Position numbers and translations under genes: made by a program
Part shown: one piece after another, positions 1 to 5,906 of the stretch
Layout: each line of letters begins with the position of its first letter
Numbering within the stretch: position 1 is the first letter of the stretch
Notes under the pieces: generated by a model
What the model was told of the DNA's origin: nothing
Database searches by the model: none
Seen by the model: only the letters and a program-made list of their open reading frames with translations
NCBI GenBank assembly: GCA_026786125.1
Contig: JAJAYU010000016.1
Location: forward strand, 1-6,697
Source of the DNA: Chamaesiphon sp.
GTDB lineage: Bacteria; Cyanobacteriota; Cyanobacteriia; Cyanobacteriales; Chamaesiphonaceae
Direction: 5' to 3'
Length of the DNA stretch: 6,697 nt

Positions 1-104
1 ACTATACTCAGTCTACCTGCCTTTTCGCCTTAACCGAACCGTATTGGGAAGGATCTCACTTCATGCCTACCCAAGAAATAGACGCTAGTAATCTTAATCT
101 GTGC

Positions 105-146
105 TGTCAACTGTCTAATTCACCATTCACTATCCACTATTCTAAA
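105..146. repeat. Degenerate heptanucleotide tandem repeat at kinase 3' end
   Basis: Read in steps of seven, this tract gives TGTCAAC, TGTCTAA, TTCACCA, TTCACTA, TCCACTA and TTCTAAA, six variants of one 7-mer. Such short tandemly repeated heptamers are typical of cyanobacterial intergenic DNA. The last unit contains the stop codon of the histidine kinase (TAG, read from 144 to 142 on the minus strand), so the array touches the gene end. No function can be read from it. The copies are degenerate, which suggests an old tract. Confidence 0.6.
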
Positions 147-2046
147 TCGCTGGCACAGTAAAGTGAAAACGACTACCACTATCCTTTCCGGCTGATTCTG
201 CCCAAATTTCTCCACCCCAGCCGTTGACGATTTGGCGACAGATGGCGAGTCCTAAGCCAGTACCCCCAGCAGTACGGCGGAGGGAACCTTCGGCTTGATA
301 AAAGCGTTCAAAGACCATTTGCAGTAGTTCGGGGGCGATACCGCGTCCGGTATCGGCGACGACTACTTCGAGCATTGATTCCACATTGTAGGCTTCAATG
401 CCGATCCGATCTTGGCCAGTGGTAAATTTACAGGCATTATCCAGTAGTTTTGTTAATACTTCGACTAGCCATTCCCCATCGGCTCGGACAAAGGGGAGAT
501 CGGCGGGAATATTGACGATAATTTTGGGCAAATCTCGATCATATCTGCGACTATTTAAGCCACTCAGGGCTAGATCGATACATTCTTCTAGAGAAAGGGG
601 TTCAGGATGCCACTGAATCCGCCCGCTTTCGAGCTGGGACAGGGTGAGAAAGTCTTGAACGAGTTTCCGCATCCGCTCGGCATCACCGAGGGCGGTATTG
701 AGCATGACTTGGCGGAGTTCGAGGGACATGTCTGGCTCGGTAGCCAGACTTTCTAGGCAAACTTGGATCGTCGATAGGGGTGTCCTGAGTTCGTGTCCAG
801 TAATGGCGACAAGATTGGCGCGGGTGCGATCAAGTGCTTCGAGTTGTTCGTTGAGGTACTCTAGATTGGTATAAGACTCGGCTTGAATTAGGGTGCTACC
901 GATCTGGGTGGCGATCGCTTCAACTAGACTAATCGTATCATCCGACCAGGGCAATGGGGATGGTTGATACTGATGCAATTCGATCATCCCCAAGATTCGA
1001 TCTTGGTGGAGGACTGGCACGATTAGCCAGTCAGTAATCCCTAATTTATCGAGGGTACGTTGCCAGGTTTTGGTAATATTTACCTCGGCGAGGGACGTGG
1101 ATTCGTGGGTTTTGACAACTGCTTTAAAGATGGGATTGTCAGCCAGACTCCAAGACTTACCAACCAGCGAGGTGGCTTGGCGATCGGCTAGATATTCATG
1201 AGCGATCAATGTGGTACGCTCATCTTGGTGATATTGATAGATCAGGCACCGACTAACTTTAGTCGCCTTACCCAGTTCCAGTGCGGCAACACGGAGAATA
1301 TCCGCCGAATTGAGCGAACGCCGAATTGCCCCCGTAATTGAATTAACCAAACGTTCCCGTTCTTCTTTCTCCTCGATCGACTTATATGCCTTGAGCAATT
1401 TATATTGCCGCGCCTGTAAATATGTCACCAACCGCTGGACAAAGGCATCAGCACTGGCAGAATGGTCATTAGGTATGCCTGGAACCGCTACTAAGTATTC
1501 TTGCTTCGCCTGGGCAATTTTAGCGGCTAGTTCGGGACGATAACCTTGGATGCGATCGAGCAAGATATGTGCAGCGGCAATAGTTACCTGTCGATCAAAT
1601 GTCCAAATTCCCTCAAACCGTCGGGATGGATCGATTTCAGGTAGTACTGAAACTTCCGAAGGTGTACCAATTTTTTCCCGACACACCAGACAAGCCGCTG
1701 ATTGAGCACCGATCGCGAGCAGATGCCACTCCCTGCCCAGCGCATCATCAGGCTCGAATGGCACCAGTTCATACTCCTCGACTAGTTCACTAAACTCAGT
1801 ATCAGGGGCAGCCACCACATATACCTGATCGCTAATCTCCCCCAATCGCCGATAGCGATGAGCTTCCTGACGGTAGAACTTTTCCTGCTGAAAACTAGCA
1901 ATCAGTAACGGCCGATCTGTCCCTGCGAGCACCCGATCCTCCATCGCATGGGATAGGGCAGTCAGAGAAGATTTAAAGTACAAATGCGATCGCAATTGCG
2001 GCATTTGTCGCAGTAATTCGGTTAAAACTGATTGTTGATTGCTCAC
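142..2046 (-). CDS. Sensor histidine kinase, DICT-GAF-HisKA-HATPase
   Basis: A 634-residue cytoplasmic hybrid-free histidine kinase that would autophosphorylate on histidine and pass the phosphate to an unlinked response regulator. The N-terminal part (about 20-160) resembles the DICT sensory domain found before diguanylate cyclases and kinases in cyanobacteria. A GAF domain follows at about 240-390. It has Cys267 but no Cys-His bilin signature, so nothing marks it as a photosensor. The HisKA helix pair carries the H-box ITGHELRTPLS with phosphoacceptor His418. The ATPase domain shows the N box (LLDNACK, Asn537), G1 (DTGRGI, 565-570), F box (FERFYQ, 579-584) and G2 (GGTGLGL, 594-600). No membrane segment, receiver or HAMP domain is seen. 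The start is GTG, supported by AAGGA six bases upstream. The gene is divergent from the DUF362 gene, and no response regulator lies in the window. The kinase call is firm; the DICT assignment is from sequence resemblance; the signal sensed is unknown. Confidence 0.93.
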   Translation of the reverse strand: MSNQQSVLTELLRQMPQLRSHLYFKSSLTALSHAMEDRVLAGTDRPLLIASFQQEKFYRQEAHRYRRLGEISDQVYVVAAPDTEFSELVEEYELVPFEPDDALGREWHLLAIGAQSAACLVCREKIGTPSEVSVLPEIDPSRRFEGIWTFDRQVTIAAAHILLDRIQGYRPELAAKIAQAKQEYLVAVPGIPNDHSASADAFVQRLVTYLQARQYKLLKAYKSIEEKEERERLVNSITGAIRRSLNSADILRVAALELGKATKVSRCLIYQYHQDERTTLIAHEYLADRQATSLVGKSWSLADNPIFKAVVKTHESTSLAEVNITKTWQRTLDKLGITDWLIVPVLHQDRILGMIELHQYQPSPLPWSDDTISLVEAIATQIGSTLIQAESYTNLEYLNEQLEALDRTRANLVAITGHELRTPLSTIQVCLESLATEPDMSLELRQVMLNTALGDAERMRKLVQDFLTLSQLESGRIQWHPEPLSLEECIDLALSGLNSRRYDRDLPKIIVNIPADLPFVRADGEWLVEVLTKLLDNACKFTTGQDRIGIEAYNVESMLEVVVADTGRGIAPELLQMVFERFYQAEGSLRRTAGGTGLGLAICRQIVNGWGGEIWAESAGKDSGSRFHFTVPAI

Positions 2047-2052
2047 TATTTA

Positions 2053-2057
2053 TCCTT
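2053..2057 (-). promoter_or_regulatory. Ribosome binding site for the GTG-started kinase
   Basis: On the minus strand AAGGA lies six bases before the GTG at 2046-2044. This good Shine-Dalgarno match decides in favour of the GTG as the true start, which also keeps the whole N-terminal DICT-like region. Confidence 0.6.
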
Positions 2058-2278
2058 CGTCCCGATGGCTGCGGCAGAGTTGGTCGAAGATCTACATCTC
2101 AAGTATATTGAATAGAGTCGAGACAATGAGATCTAGGATTCATCGATTCCCATATTACAGAAAAACCCGACTCAATAGCTACCAAATCAGCTTTTCAAGC
2201 CAATAGCTTCATTATTATTTACTTGGGATGGTGAATACTTCTCTTCTCTCCGAGAGGCTATGCTCTGCCAAGACAGAC

Positions 2279-2309
2279 GCTATTGCTAGGGCAAACGCTC
2301 CGCTACCGC
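2279..2309 (+). repeat. 31-bp inverted repeat, left copy
   Basis: These 31 bases, from GCTATTGCTAGGG to CCGCTACCGC, are identical to the reverse complement of 3365-3395; the match ends at both flanking bases. The pair brackets the DUF362 gene. Wording of this type (AACGCTCCGCTACCGCGAAC) is characteristic of dispersed intergenic repeats in cyanobacteria, so further copies elsewhere in the genome are likely. A possible diverged fragment, ACGCTATTGCT followed by GGG, can be read on the minus strand at 5880-5867. Confidence 0.8.
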
Positions 2310-2333
2310 GAACAGTACAAGTAGTGAATAGTC

Positions 2334-2376
2334 TCCCAGTCTCCTCGTCCCCCAGTCCCCCAATCCCCCAGTCCCC
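2334..2376 (+). repeat. C-rich octamer tandem array abutting the DUF362 start
   Basis: Three consecutive 8-base units, CCCCCAGT (2349-2356), CCCCCAAT (2357-2364) and CCCCCAGT (2365-2372), are followed by CCCC, which touches the ATG at 2377. Degenerate units TCCCAGT and CTCCTCGT precede them. The core CCCCA(A/G)T equals a classic cyanobacterial short tandem repeat, with one extra C per unit. The array occupies the place where a Shine-Dalgarno sequence would be; no purine-rich site exists before this start. Confidence 0.75.
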
Positions 2377-3336
2377 ATGTCTCCAACCGTCAGCCTCATT
2401 CGCGCTACATCCTACGAAGCCACAGCACTCAGAGCATCGATCAAATCAGTCCTCGCCCCACTCGGTGGCATTGGCGCATTTGTCAAACCAGGAGATCGTG
2501 TCTTGCTCAAGCCAAACCTGTTGACTGGTGCCCGCCCCACTAAAGAATGTGTGACGCGCCAGGAATTAGTCAGATGTGTGGCAGAACTAGTAATTGAAGC
2601 AGGTGGCAAGCCATTTTTTGGTGATAGCCCAGCTTTTGGCAGTGCGATGGGGGTAGCAAAATCCAATGGTTACTTACCGATGATGGCGGAACTAGATCTC
2701 CCCGTTGTCGAATTTCATGGCAAACGCTATGAGACAGCTAGTACTGAGTTTAACCACTTGTTGCTAAGTAAGGAAGCGATCGAAGCTGACGTAGTAATTA
2801 ATCTCCCCAAAGTCAAGTCTCACATGCAATTGACCATGACCCTGGGCGTGAAAAATCTCTTCGGTTGTGTCCCTGGTAAGATGAAAGCCTGGTGGCACAT
2901 GGAAGCAGGTAAAAGTGCCGAACGATTTGGCGAAATGCTGGTGGAAACCGCCCGCGCAATCAACCCAAATTTGACGATCATCGATGGGATTATTGGTCAT
3001 GAAGGAAATGGCCCCAGTGGTGGCGAACCCCGCTTGCTCGGCGTGCTAGGTGCCTCTGCAAATGTGTTTGCGTTGGATGTGGCGATGTTGGAAGTCTTAA
3101 ATGTGGAAGCGCACTTAGTGCCAACGGCAGCGGCGGCTAAACGATTGGGATTAGCCCCTGAGTTGGAATCGATCAAATTTCCCTTGATGTGTCCAGCGGA
3201 TTTGAGTTGTATCGATTGGAAGTTACCTGAAGCTCTAGTGCCGATCGATTTTGCTCTACCACGGGTGATCAAGTCTACGTTCCGCCATCTGTATATTCGG
3301 TTAATCAAGGAACCGATGGCGGCTTATCAGAAGTAA
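2377..3336 (+). CDS. DUF362 domain-containing protein
   Basis: A 319-residue soluble protein that matches the DUF362 family, whose biochemical role is not established. Family-like blocks in order are KPNLL (45-49), GDSPAFGSA (82-90), NLPKVKSHMQLTMTLG (142-157) running into VKNLFGCVPGK (158-168), and DGIIGHEGNGPSGG (203-216). The lysine, histidine and glycine-rich blocks suggest an enzyme or metal/anion site, but that is inference. Some DUF362 proteins continue into a 4Fe-4S ferredoxin domain; here no CxxCxxC motif exists and the protein ends soon after about residue 295, so this is the cluster-free form. No signal peptide is seen. The ATG is chosen because the family sequence begins right after it (VSLIRATSY) and only octamer repeats lie upstream; there is no Shine-Dalgarno. 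The gene stands alone on the plus strand, divergent from the kinase and convergent with the GAF gene. Confidence 0.88.
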   Translation: MSPTVSLIRATSYEATALRASIKSVLAPLGGIGAFVKPGDRVLLKPNLLTGARPTKECVTRQELVRCVAELVIEAGGKPFFGDSPAFGSAMGVAKSNGYLPMMAELDLPVVEFHGKRYETASTEFNHLLLSKEAIEADVVINLPKVKSHMQLTMTLGVKNLFGCVPGKMKAWWHMEAGKSAERFGEMLVETARAINPNLTIIDGIIGHEGNGPSGGEPRLLGVLGASANVFALDVAMLEVLNVEAHLVPTAAAAKRLGLAPELESIKFPLMCPADLSCIDWKLPEALVPIDFALPRVIKSTFRHLYIRLIKEPMAAYQK

Positions 3337-3338
3337 AA

Positions 3339-3471
3339 TGTAGGTTGGGTTGCGCGTAGCACTGGCGGTAGCGGAGCGTTTGCCCTAGCAATAGCATCGA
3401 CATCAGGACATAACCCAACATTTAGATCTTTGGTTGCGTGTGTTGGGTTTCATTCTTCAACCCAACCTACA
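3339..3471. repeat. Nested inverted-repeat (MITE-like) element
   Basis: The outer arms TGTAGGTTGGGTT (3339-3351) and AACCCAACCTACA (3459-3471) are perfect 13-bp inverted repeats. An inner pair, AACCCAACA (3412-3420) and TGTTGGGTT (3441-3449), is also perfect. Between the left outer arm and the inner pair lies the right copy of the 31-bp repeat. GGTTGGGTT-ended elements are common in cyanobacterial spacers and are thought to be non-autonomous mobile or palindromic repeats. The element begins two bases after the DUF362 stop codon. No transposase reading frame is inside. Confidence 0.7.
3365..3395 (-). repeat. 31-bp inverted repeat, right copy
   Basis: Exact reverse complement of 2279-2309, lying about 1.05 kb away on the other side of the DUF362 gene and inside the nested GGTTGGGTT element. 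The flanking bases on both sides differ between the copies, so the identity is limited to these 31 bases. Confidence 0.8.
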
Positions 3472-3487
3472 GATCTACAAGAACAAT

Positions 3488-3600
3488 CCTCGCACAAACC
3501 CGCCCTCACCCACCAGCCATGATTCGGTCGAATTGCTGATTGCGGTGGTTAGAGAGTAATCTGGATGTTGTTGGTGGGGTTGGGTGGGTTTTGTTCGAGG
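3488..3600. repeat. Imperfect inverted repeat pair
   Basis: The left arm 3488-3515 begins CCTCGCACAAACCCGCCC and ends CACCCACCA. It pairs with the right arm 3572-3600, whose complement begins CCTCGAACAAAACCCACCC, with a few substitutions and a one-base length difference. The 56-base middle shows no repeat. This looks like a decayed short palindromic element next to the one at 3339-3471. Confidence 0.55.
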
Positions 3601-3644
3601 TTAATTGCATGGCGCAAATTATTTGCATAAACCCACCCCTACAG
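3582..3644. repeat. Stem-loop repeat with AAACCCACCCCTACAG end
   Basis: GGGTGGGTTT (3582-3591) is perfectly complementary to AAACCCACCC (3629-3638). Inside the loop sits a second perfect hairpin, GCAAAT-T-ATTTGC (3614-3626). The right end, AAACCCACCCCTACAG (3629-3644), is of a type common at cyanobacterial repeat termini. The structure starts 22 bases beyond the stop codon of the GAF gene, so in that transcript it would form a 3' stem-loop; a terminator role is possible but unproven because no U-run follows. Confidence 0.5.
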
Positions 3645-3666
3645 ATTTAACGTTCATGCAACAAGA

Positions 3667-4161
3667 TCAACTATTGCGAATACTCTCACTCATTGCTAAT
3701 GTCTTCGCGCCTACTTGCATCTCGTTAATTTCGGCAGGACTCCAATCATGAGTAGACTGACATTGATGAGCTACCAATAATCCCCACAAACCTCGATCAA
3801 TCAGCACGGGTACAACTAAATTAGCTTTTACTTCGATCTGCCTGAGAAAATCGCGATGACAGGGTTGGATCTGTTCTGATTCGATATTGGCAATTGCCCT
3901 AACTCGACCATCTTCATAAAGTTTGGCATATTCACCATTGAAACATTCGTCGGGACCACTATCTCCCAAAATCGAAAATTTGGGATCGCTTAATGATTCA
4001 AAAGTTACTCTTCCCGACCATTCATAATAGAAATAATACAATACCAATCGATCGGTATTCAGATCCTTTCGCAATTTATCGGTGGTAGTTTGAATCAATG
4101 TATCTCTGGCTAGATCTCTCGATAACCGATCAAATATTGATTGTAGTGATGGATCTGGCAT
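3667..4161 (-). CDS. Single-GAF protein with DXCF cyanobacteriochrome signature
   Basis: A 164-residue protein made of one GAF domain (about 18-160) with no output domain. It reads like a cyanobacteriochrome bilin-binding GAF: DRLVLYYF (37-44), WSG (48-50), DECF (71-74, the D-x-C-F motif), GRVRAI (85-90), CH (101-102), VKANLVVPVL (111-120) and LWGLLVAHQC (125-134), with His132. In DXCF photoreceptors the Cys before His carries the bilin and the DXCF Cys makes a second, reversible thioether that shifts absorption to the blue. Cys73 and Cys101 are 28 residues apart, the same as I recall for Cys494 and Cys522 of TePixJ. Binding of a bilin is inferred, not shown. With no kinase, cyclase or chemotaxis domain it would have to signal through a partner. 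The ATG is preceded by only a poorly spaced AAGG. It lies 58 bases downstream of coaBC on the same strand and may be read through from it. It could instead be a non-photoactive relative; GAF fold certain, photoreceptor role moderate. Confidence 0.85.
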   Translation of the reverse strand: MPDPSLQSIFDRLSRDLARDTLIQTTTDKLRKDLNTDRLVLYYFYYEWSGRVTFESLSDPKFSILGDSGPDECFNGEYAKLYEDGRVRAIANIESEQIQPCHRDFLRQIEVKANLVVPVLIDRGLWGLLVAHQCQSTHDWSPAEINEMQVGAKTLAMSESIRNS

Positions 4162-4219
4162 AGCCTTTTGAGGTGATACTATCTATTCTTAGTTACTTGA
4201 AATGTAGTTAAATATTCAG

Positions 4220-5404
4220 CTAGATTCGATCTAAAATTTGATGTGCCATCTCTAACTTAGAACAAGGGAAAATATCAAAACGTTGACCATCTTTTGTGAG
4301 AATTACCGCTTGATTGCGATCGCTACCAAAGCCACTATCTGGTAGATCCACTGGATTAGTTACAATTGCATCTAATTTTTTTCGCGCTAGCTTTTCTAGT
4401 GCTGGTATAATAATATCTCCAGTCTGAGCGGCAAATCCAATTAGTTGTTGATGGGGTTGTTTGATCTGACTCAATTTAGCAATTATATCAGCTACAGGGG
4501 CTAATTTCAACTCAGTCGGTAGGAGCTGCTTGGGTAACTTTTGATCGCTATAATGAGCTGGTTTAACATCGGCAACTGCGGCTGTCATAATTGTTAAGTC
4601 GGCAGCAGCAAAGTGAGCAAGCATCTGTTGCTGCATCTGTTCACTATTGACTACAGGTATTTTGCTGATGCGGCGATCAATTTCCACATCTGGTAAAGTA
4701 CTATGAACTAGGGTAACAATTGCCCCCCGATGTACGGCAGCTTGAGCCAGGGCTAACCCCATTTTTCCAGTCGATGGATTGCCGATAAACCGGACTGGAT
4801 CGAAAAATTCTCGCGTCCCTCCGGCACTGATTAGGACCCGTTTACCGAGTAAGTCGAGCTTGCCATGAGTATGGAGCAGGGAATGAATGTAGGGTAAAAT
4901 TGTCTCTGGCTCAGACATTCTGCCCATGCCGACTCGATCGCAAGCCAGTAATCCAGCAGCAGGGCCAGCCGCATGATAGCGTGAATCTTGGCACAATAAT
5001 AGCCAATTTCGCTGAACTGATGTTTGCGCCCACATTTCGGTATTCATGGCGGGAGCGAGTAATACCGGACAAGTAGAGGCGAGGATAGTATTTGTAAGTA
5101 AATTATCTGCTAATCCATAGGCTAATTTAGCTAGGGTATTTGCAGTCAAGGGCGCAATCAGGAATAAGTCTGCCCATTCGCCCAATTCGATATGCAGGGG
5201 GCGATGGTGGATGGGTTGCCAGAAGTCTCTATCTGTATAGGCTGGGTGTCTGGATAAGGTGGCAACGGTGAGGGGTGTAATGAATTGTTCGCCGCCAGCG
5301 GTGAGGATTACTTTTACTTCGATTCCGGCTTTGAATAAGCTGGAAATGATCTCACACACTTTATACGCCGCAATTCCACCACCAATTCCGATTAAAACTC
5401 GCAT
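4220..5404 (-). CDS. coaBC: Bifunctional CoaBC (PPC decarboxylase / PPC synthetase)
   Basis: This 394-residue enzyme does two steps of coenzyme A synthesis in the cytoplasm. The CoaB part joins cysteine to 4'-phosphopantothenate, and the FMN-dependent CoaC part decarboxylates the product to 4'-phosphopantetheine. The N-terminal CoaC half (1 to about 180) has the flavoprotein start [10 protein letters not shown] (6-15), the catalytic histidine in [11 protein letters not shown] (His71), the substrate-clamp motif PAMNTEMW (118-125) and the active cysteine in [12 protein letters not shown] (Cys155). The CoaB half opens with [13 protein letters not shown] (187-199) and shows GNPSTGKMG (208-216), AAVADVKP (275-282), GFAAQT (323-328) and [11 protein letters not shown] (357-367). 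Length and domain order are normal, and all visible key residues are present. The ATG begins directly at the conserved [10 protein letters not shown]; no Shine-Dalgarno is seen before it. It lies between the DUF2555 gene (174 bases upstream) and the GAF gene (58 bases downstream). Confidence 0.97.
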   Translation of the reverse strand: MRVLIGIGGGIAAYKVCEIISSLFKAGIEVKVILTAGGEQFITPLTVATLSRHPAYTDRDFWQPIHHRPLHIELGEWADLFLIAPLTANTLAKLAYGLADNLLTNTILASTCPVLLAPAMNTEMWAQTSVQRNWLLLCQDSRYHAAGPAAGLLACDRVGMGRMSEPETILPYIHSLLHTHGKLDLLGKRVLISAGGTREFFDPVRFIGNPSTGKMGLALAQAAVHRGAIVTLVHSTLPDVEIDRRISKIPVVNSEQMQQQMLAHFAAADLTIMTAAVADVKPAHYSDQKLPKQLLPTELKLAPVADIIAKLSQIKQPHQQLIGFAAQTGDIIIPALEKLARKKLDAIVTNPVDLPDSGFGSDRNQAVILTKDGQRFDIFPCSKLEMAHQILDRI

Positions 5405-5509
5405 GAATTTGATTTGTCGATCGTTTTGATTATTTCGATCTATATCGATGGCGGTCTATATACTTGAAAGCCTTGCAATGACCACCCTCCGATTAGCTGC
5501 TACTAGTAC

Positions 5510-5539
5510 AGGTGCGTTATGCTCCGCAGTAACACACCT
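5510..5539. repeat. Hairpin repeat in the coaBC leader
   Basis: AGGTGCGTTA (5510-5519) and TAACACACCT (5530-5539) pair over ten positions with a single C-A mismatch at 5515/5534, around a ten-base loop. The wording GGTGCGTTA...TAACACACC is that of a dispersed cyanobacterial intergenic hairpin. It lies between the DUF2555 stop and the coaBC start, about 105 bases before the latter, so it would sit in a shared transcript or in the coaBC 5' leader. Confidence 0.6.
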
Positions 5540-5553
5540 ACAATTCAATCAGC

Positions 5554-5574
5554 TATCAACTATCAACTATCAAC
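5554..5574. repeat. TATCAAC heptamer, three tandem copies
   Basis: Three perfect TATCAAC units in a row (5554-5560, 5561-5567, 5568-5574), ending four bases before the complement of the DUF2555 stop codon. Same class of 7-base short tandem repeat as at 105-146, but with identical units, which suggests recent expansion. Confidence 0.7.
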
Positions 5575-5578
5575 TAAT

Positions 5579-5794
5579 TTACGCTTCGTCGTAGGCTTCG
5601 AGATCGAGCAAGTGAATATAGGGTTCGACTAAATCTGGACGTTGAAAAGCGATCGCACGTAGAAAGTGCCAGTCATTTAAGCCATCAAAAGGGTTGTGAT
5701 AATCATCACTTTCCAACCGCATTGCAAGTTCTTCTACTTCCTCTGTCGTCAAATTGGGGATAGCATTCCGTTGAGTCATCTCGATCGTGGTCAT
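5579..5794 (-). CDS. DUF2555 family small protein
   Basis: A 71-residue acidic soluble protein of the cyanobacterial DUF2555 family; the function is not known to me. The conserved C-terminal half is recognisable: a helix rich in acidic residues (TTEEVEELAMRLESDDY, 16-32), then NPFDGL (34-39), DWHFLRAIAFQRPDLVEPY (41-59) and IHLLDLEAYDEA to the end. No signal peptide, membrane segment or cysteine pair is present. The ATG at 5794 is preferred over the internal one five codons later because AGGAGG lies eight bases before it, the clearest Shine-Dalgarno in the window. coaBC follows on the same strand after 174 bases, so the two could share a transcript, but the repeat-filled gap makes a separate coaBC promoter equally possible. 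Confidence 0.88.
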   Translation of the reverse strand: MTTIEMTQRNAIPNLTTEEVEELAMRLESDDYHNPFDGLNDWHFLRAIAFQRPDLVEPYIHLLDLEAYDEA

Positions 5795-5802
5795 AGGTCA
5801 AA

Positions 5803-5808
5803 CCTCCT
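5803..5808 (-). promoter_or_regulatory. Strong ribosome binding site for the DUF2555 gene
   Basis: AGGAGG on the minus strand with an eight-base spacer to the ATG at 5794. It fixes that start over the internal ATG at codon 6. It stands out here, since coaBC and DUF362 have no such site and the GAF gene only a poorly placed one. Confidence 0.75.
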
Positions 5809-5906
5809 CTCAATTTGGGTAAAGTTTAGCAGATGTATTTAATCTTAGCCTTATTAGTTATTATTACCCAGCAATAGCGTCAGGATTAACAAAATTGTTG
5901 ATGATT

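Larger units (their letters stand above)
2047..2376. other. Repeat-rich divergent intergenic spacer
   Basis: This 330-base spacer separates the minus-strand kinase from the plus-strand DUF362 gene, so both promoters should lie here. I see no hexamer pair convincing enough to call for either. About 2047-2240 is plain AT-leaning sequence apart from the kinase ribosome binding site. From about 2245 to 2320 it is a dispersed-repeat mosaic: a small CTCT/AGAG palindrome at 2246-2256, then the 31-bp repeat at 2279-2309. From 2334 to the DUF362 ATG it is a C-rich octamer array. The plus-strand reading frame open through the second half runs across these repeats and is judged non-coding. Confidence 0.6.
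3337..3666. other. Convergent intergenic region filled with inverted repeats
   Basis: This 330-base region lies between the convergent ends of the DUF362 and GAF genes. No coding frame is credible. It holds a nested inverted-repeat element (3339-3471) and a second set of GGGTGGGTTT-type inverted repeats (3488-3644). Either set could fold in the transcripts entering from both sides and act as a 3' stem-loop, but neither has a clear T-run of a classical intrinsic terminator. Confidence 0.6.

Noticed and set aside
2..88. Open plus-strand frame ending in TAG at 86-88, possibly the tail of a gene entering from the left.
   Set aside because: Only 28 codons are visible, no family motif is recognisable, and neighbouring frames are equally open; part of the stretch (CTGCCTTTTCGCCTT) looks like heptamer-type repeat.
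63..161. Small plus-strand frame of 32 codons with GGAAGGA upstream of an ATG.
   Set aside because: It runs through the heptamer tract and into the kinase 3' end on the other strand, with no protein-like composition.
2058..2240. Promoter hexamers for the kinase (for example TATACT or TAATAT on the minus strand).
   Set aside because: No partner -35 at acceptable spacing was found for any candidate.
2228..2524. Plus-strand frame of 98 codons overlapping the DUF362 start.
   Set aside because: Its sequence is a translation of dispersed and octamer repeats (serine/proline-rich) and it overlaps a well-supported gene in another frame.
2279..3480. CRISPR array or transposon formed by the repeats around DUF362.
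   Set aside because: The repeats are inverted and only two copies are present, with no spacers, cas genes or transposase.
5884..5901. AACAAAATTGTT palindrome as a terminator after the hydrolase.
   Set aside because: Only five weak A/T-rich pairs and no adequate T-run; stability would be negligible.
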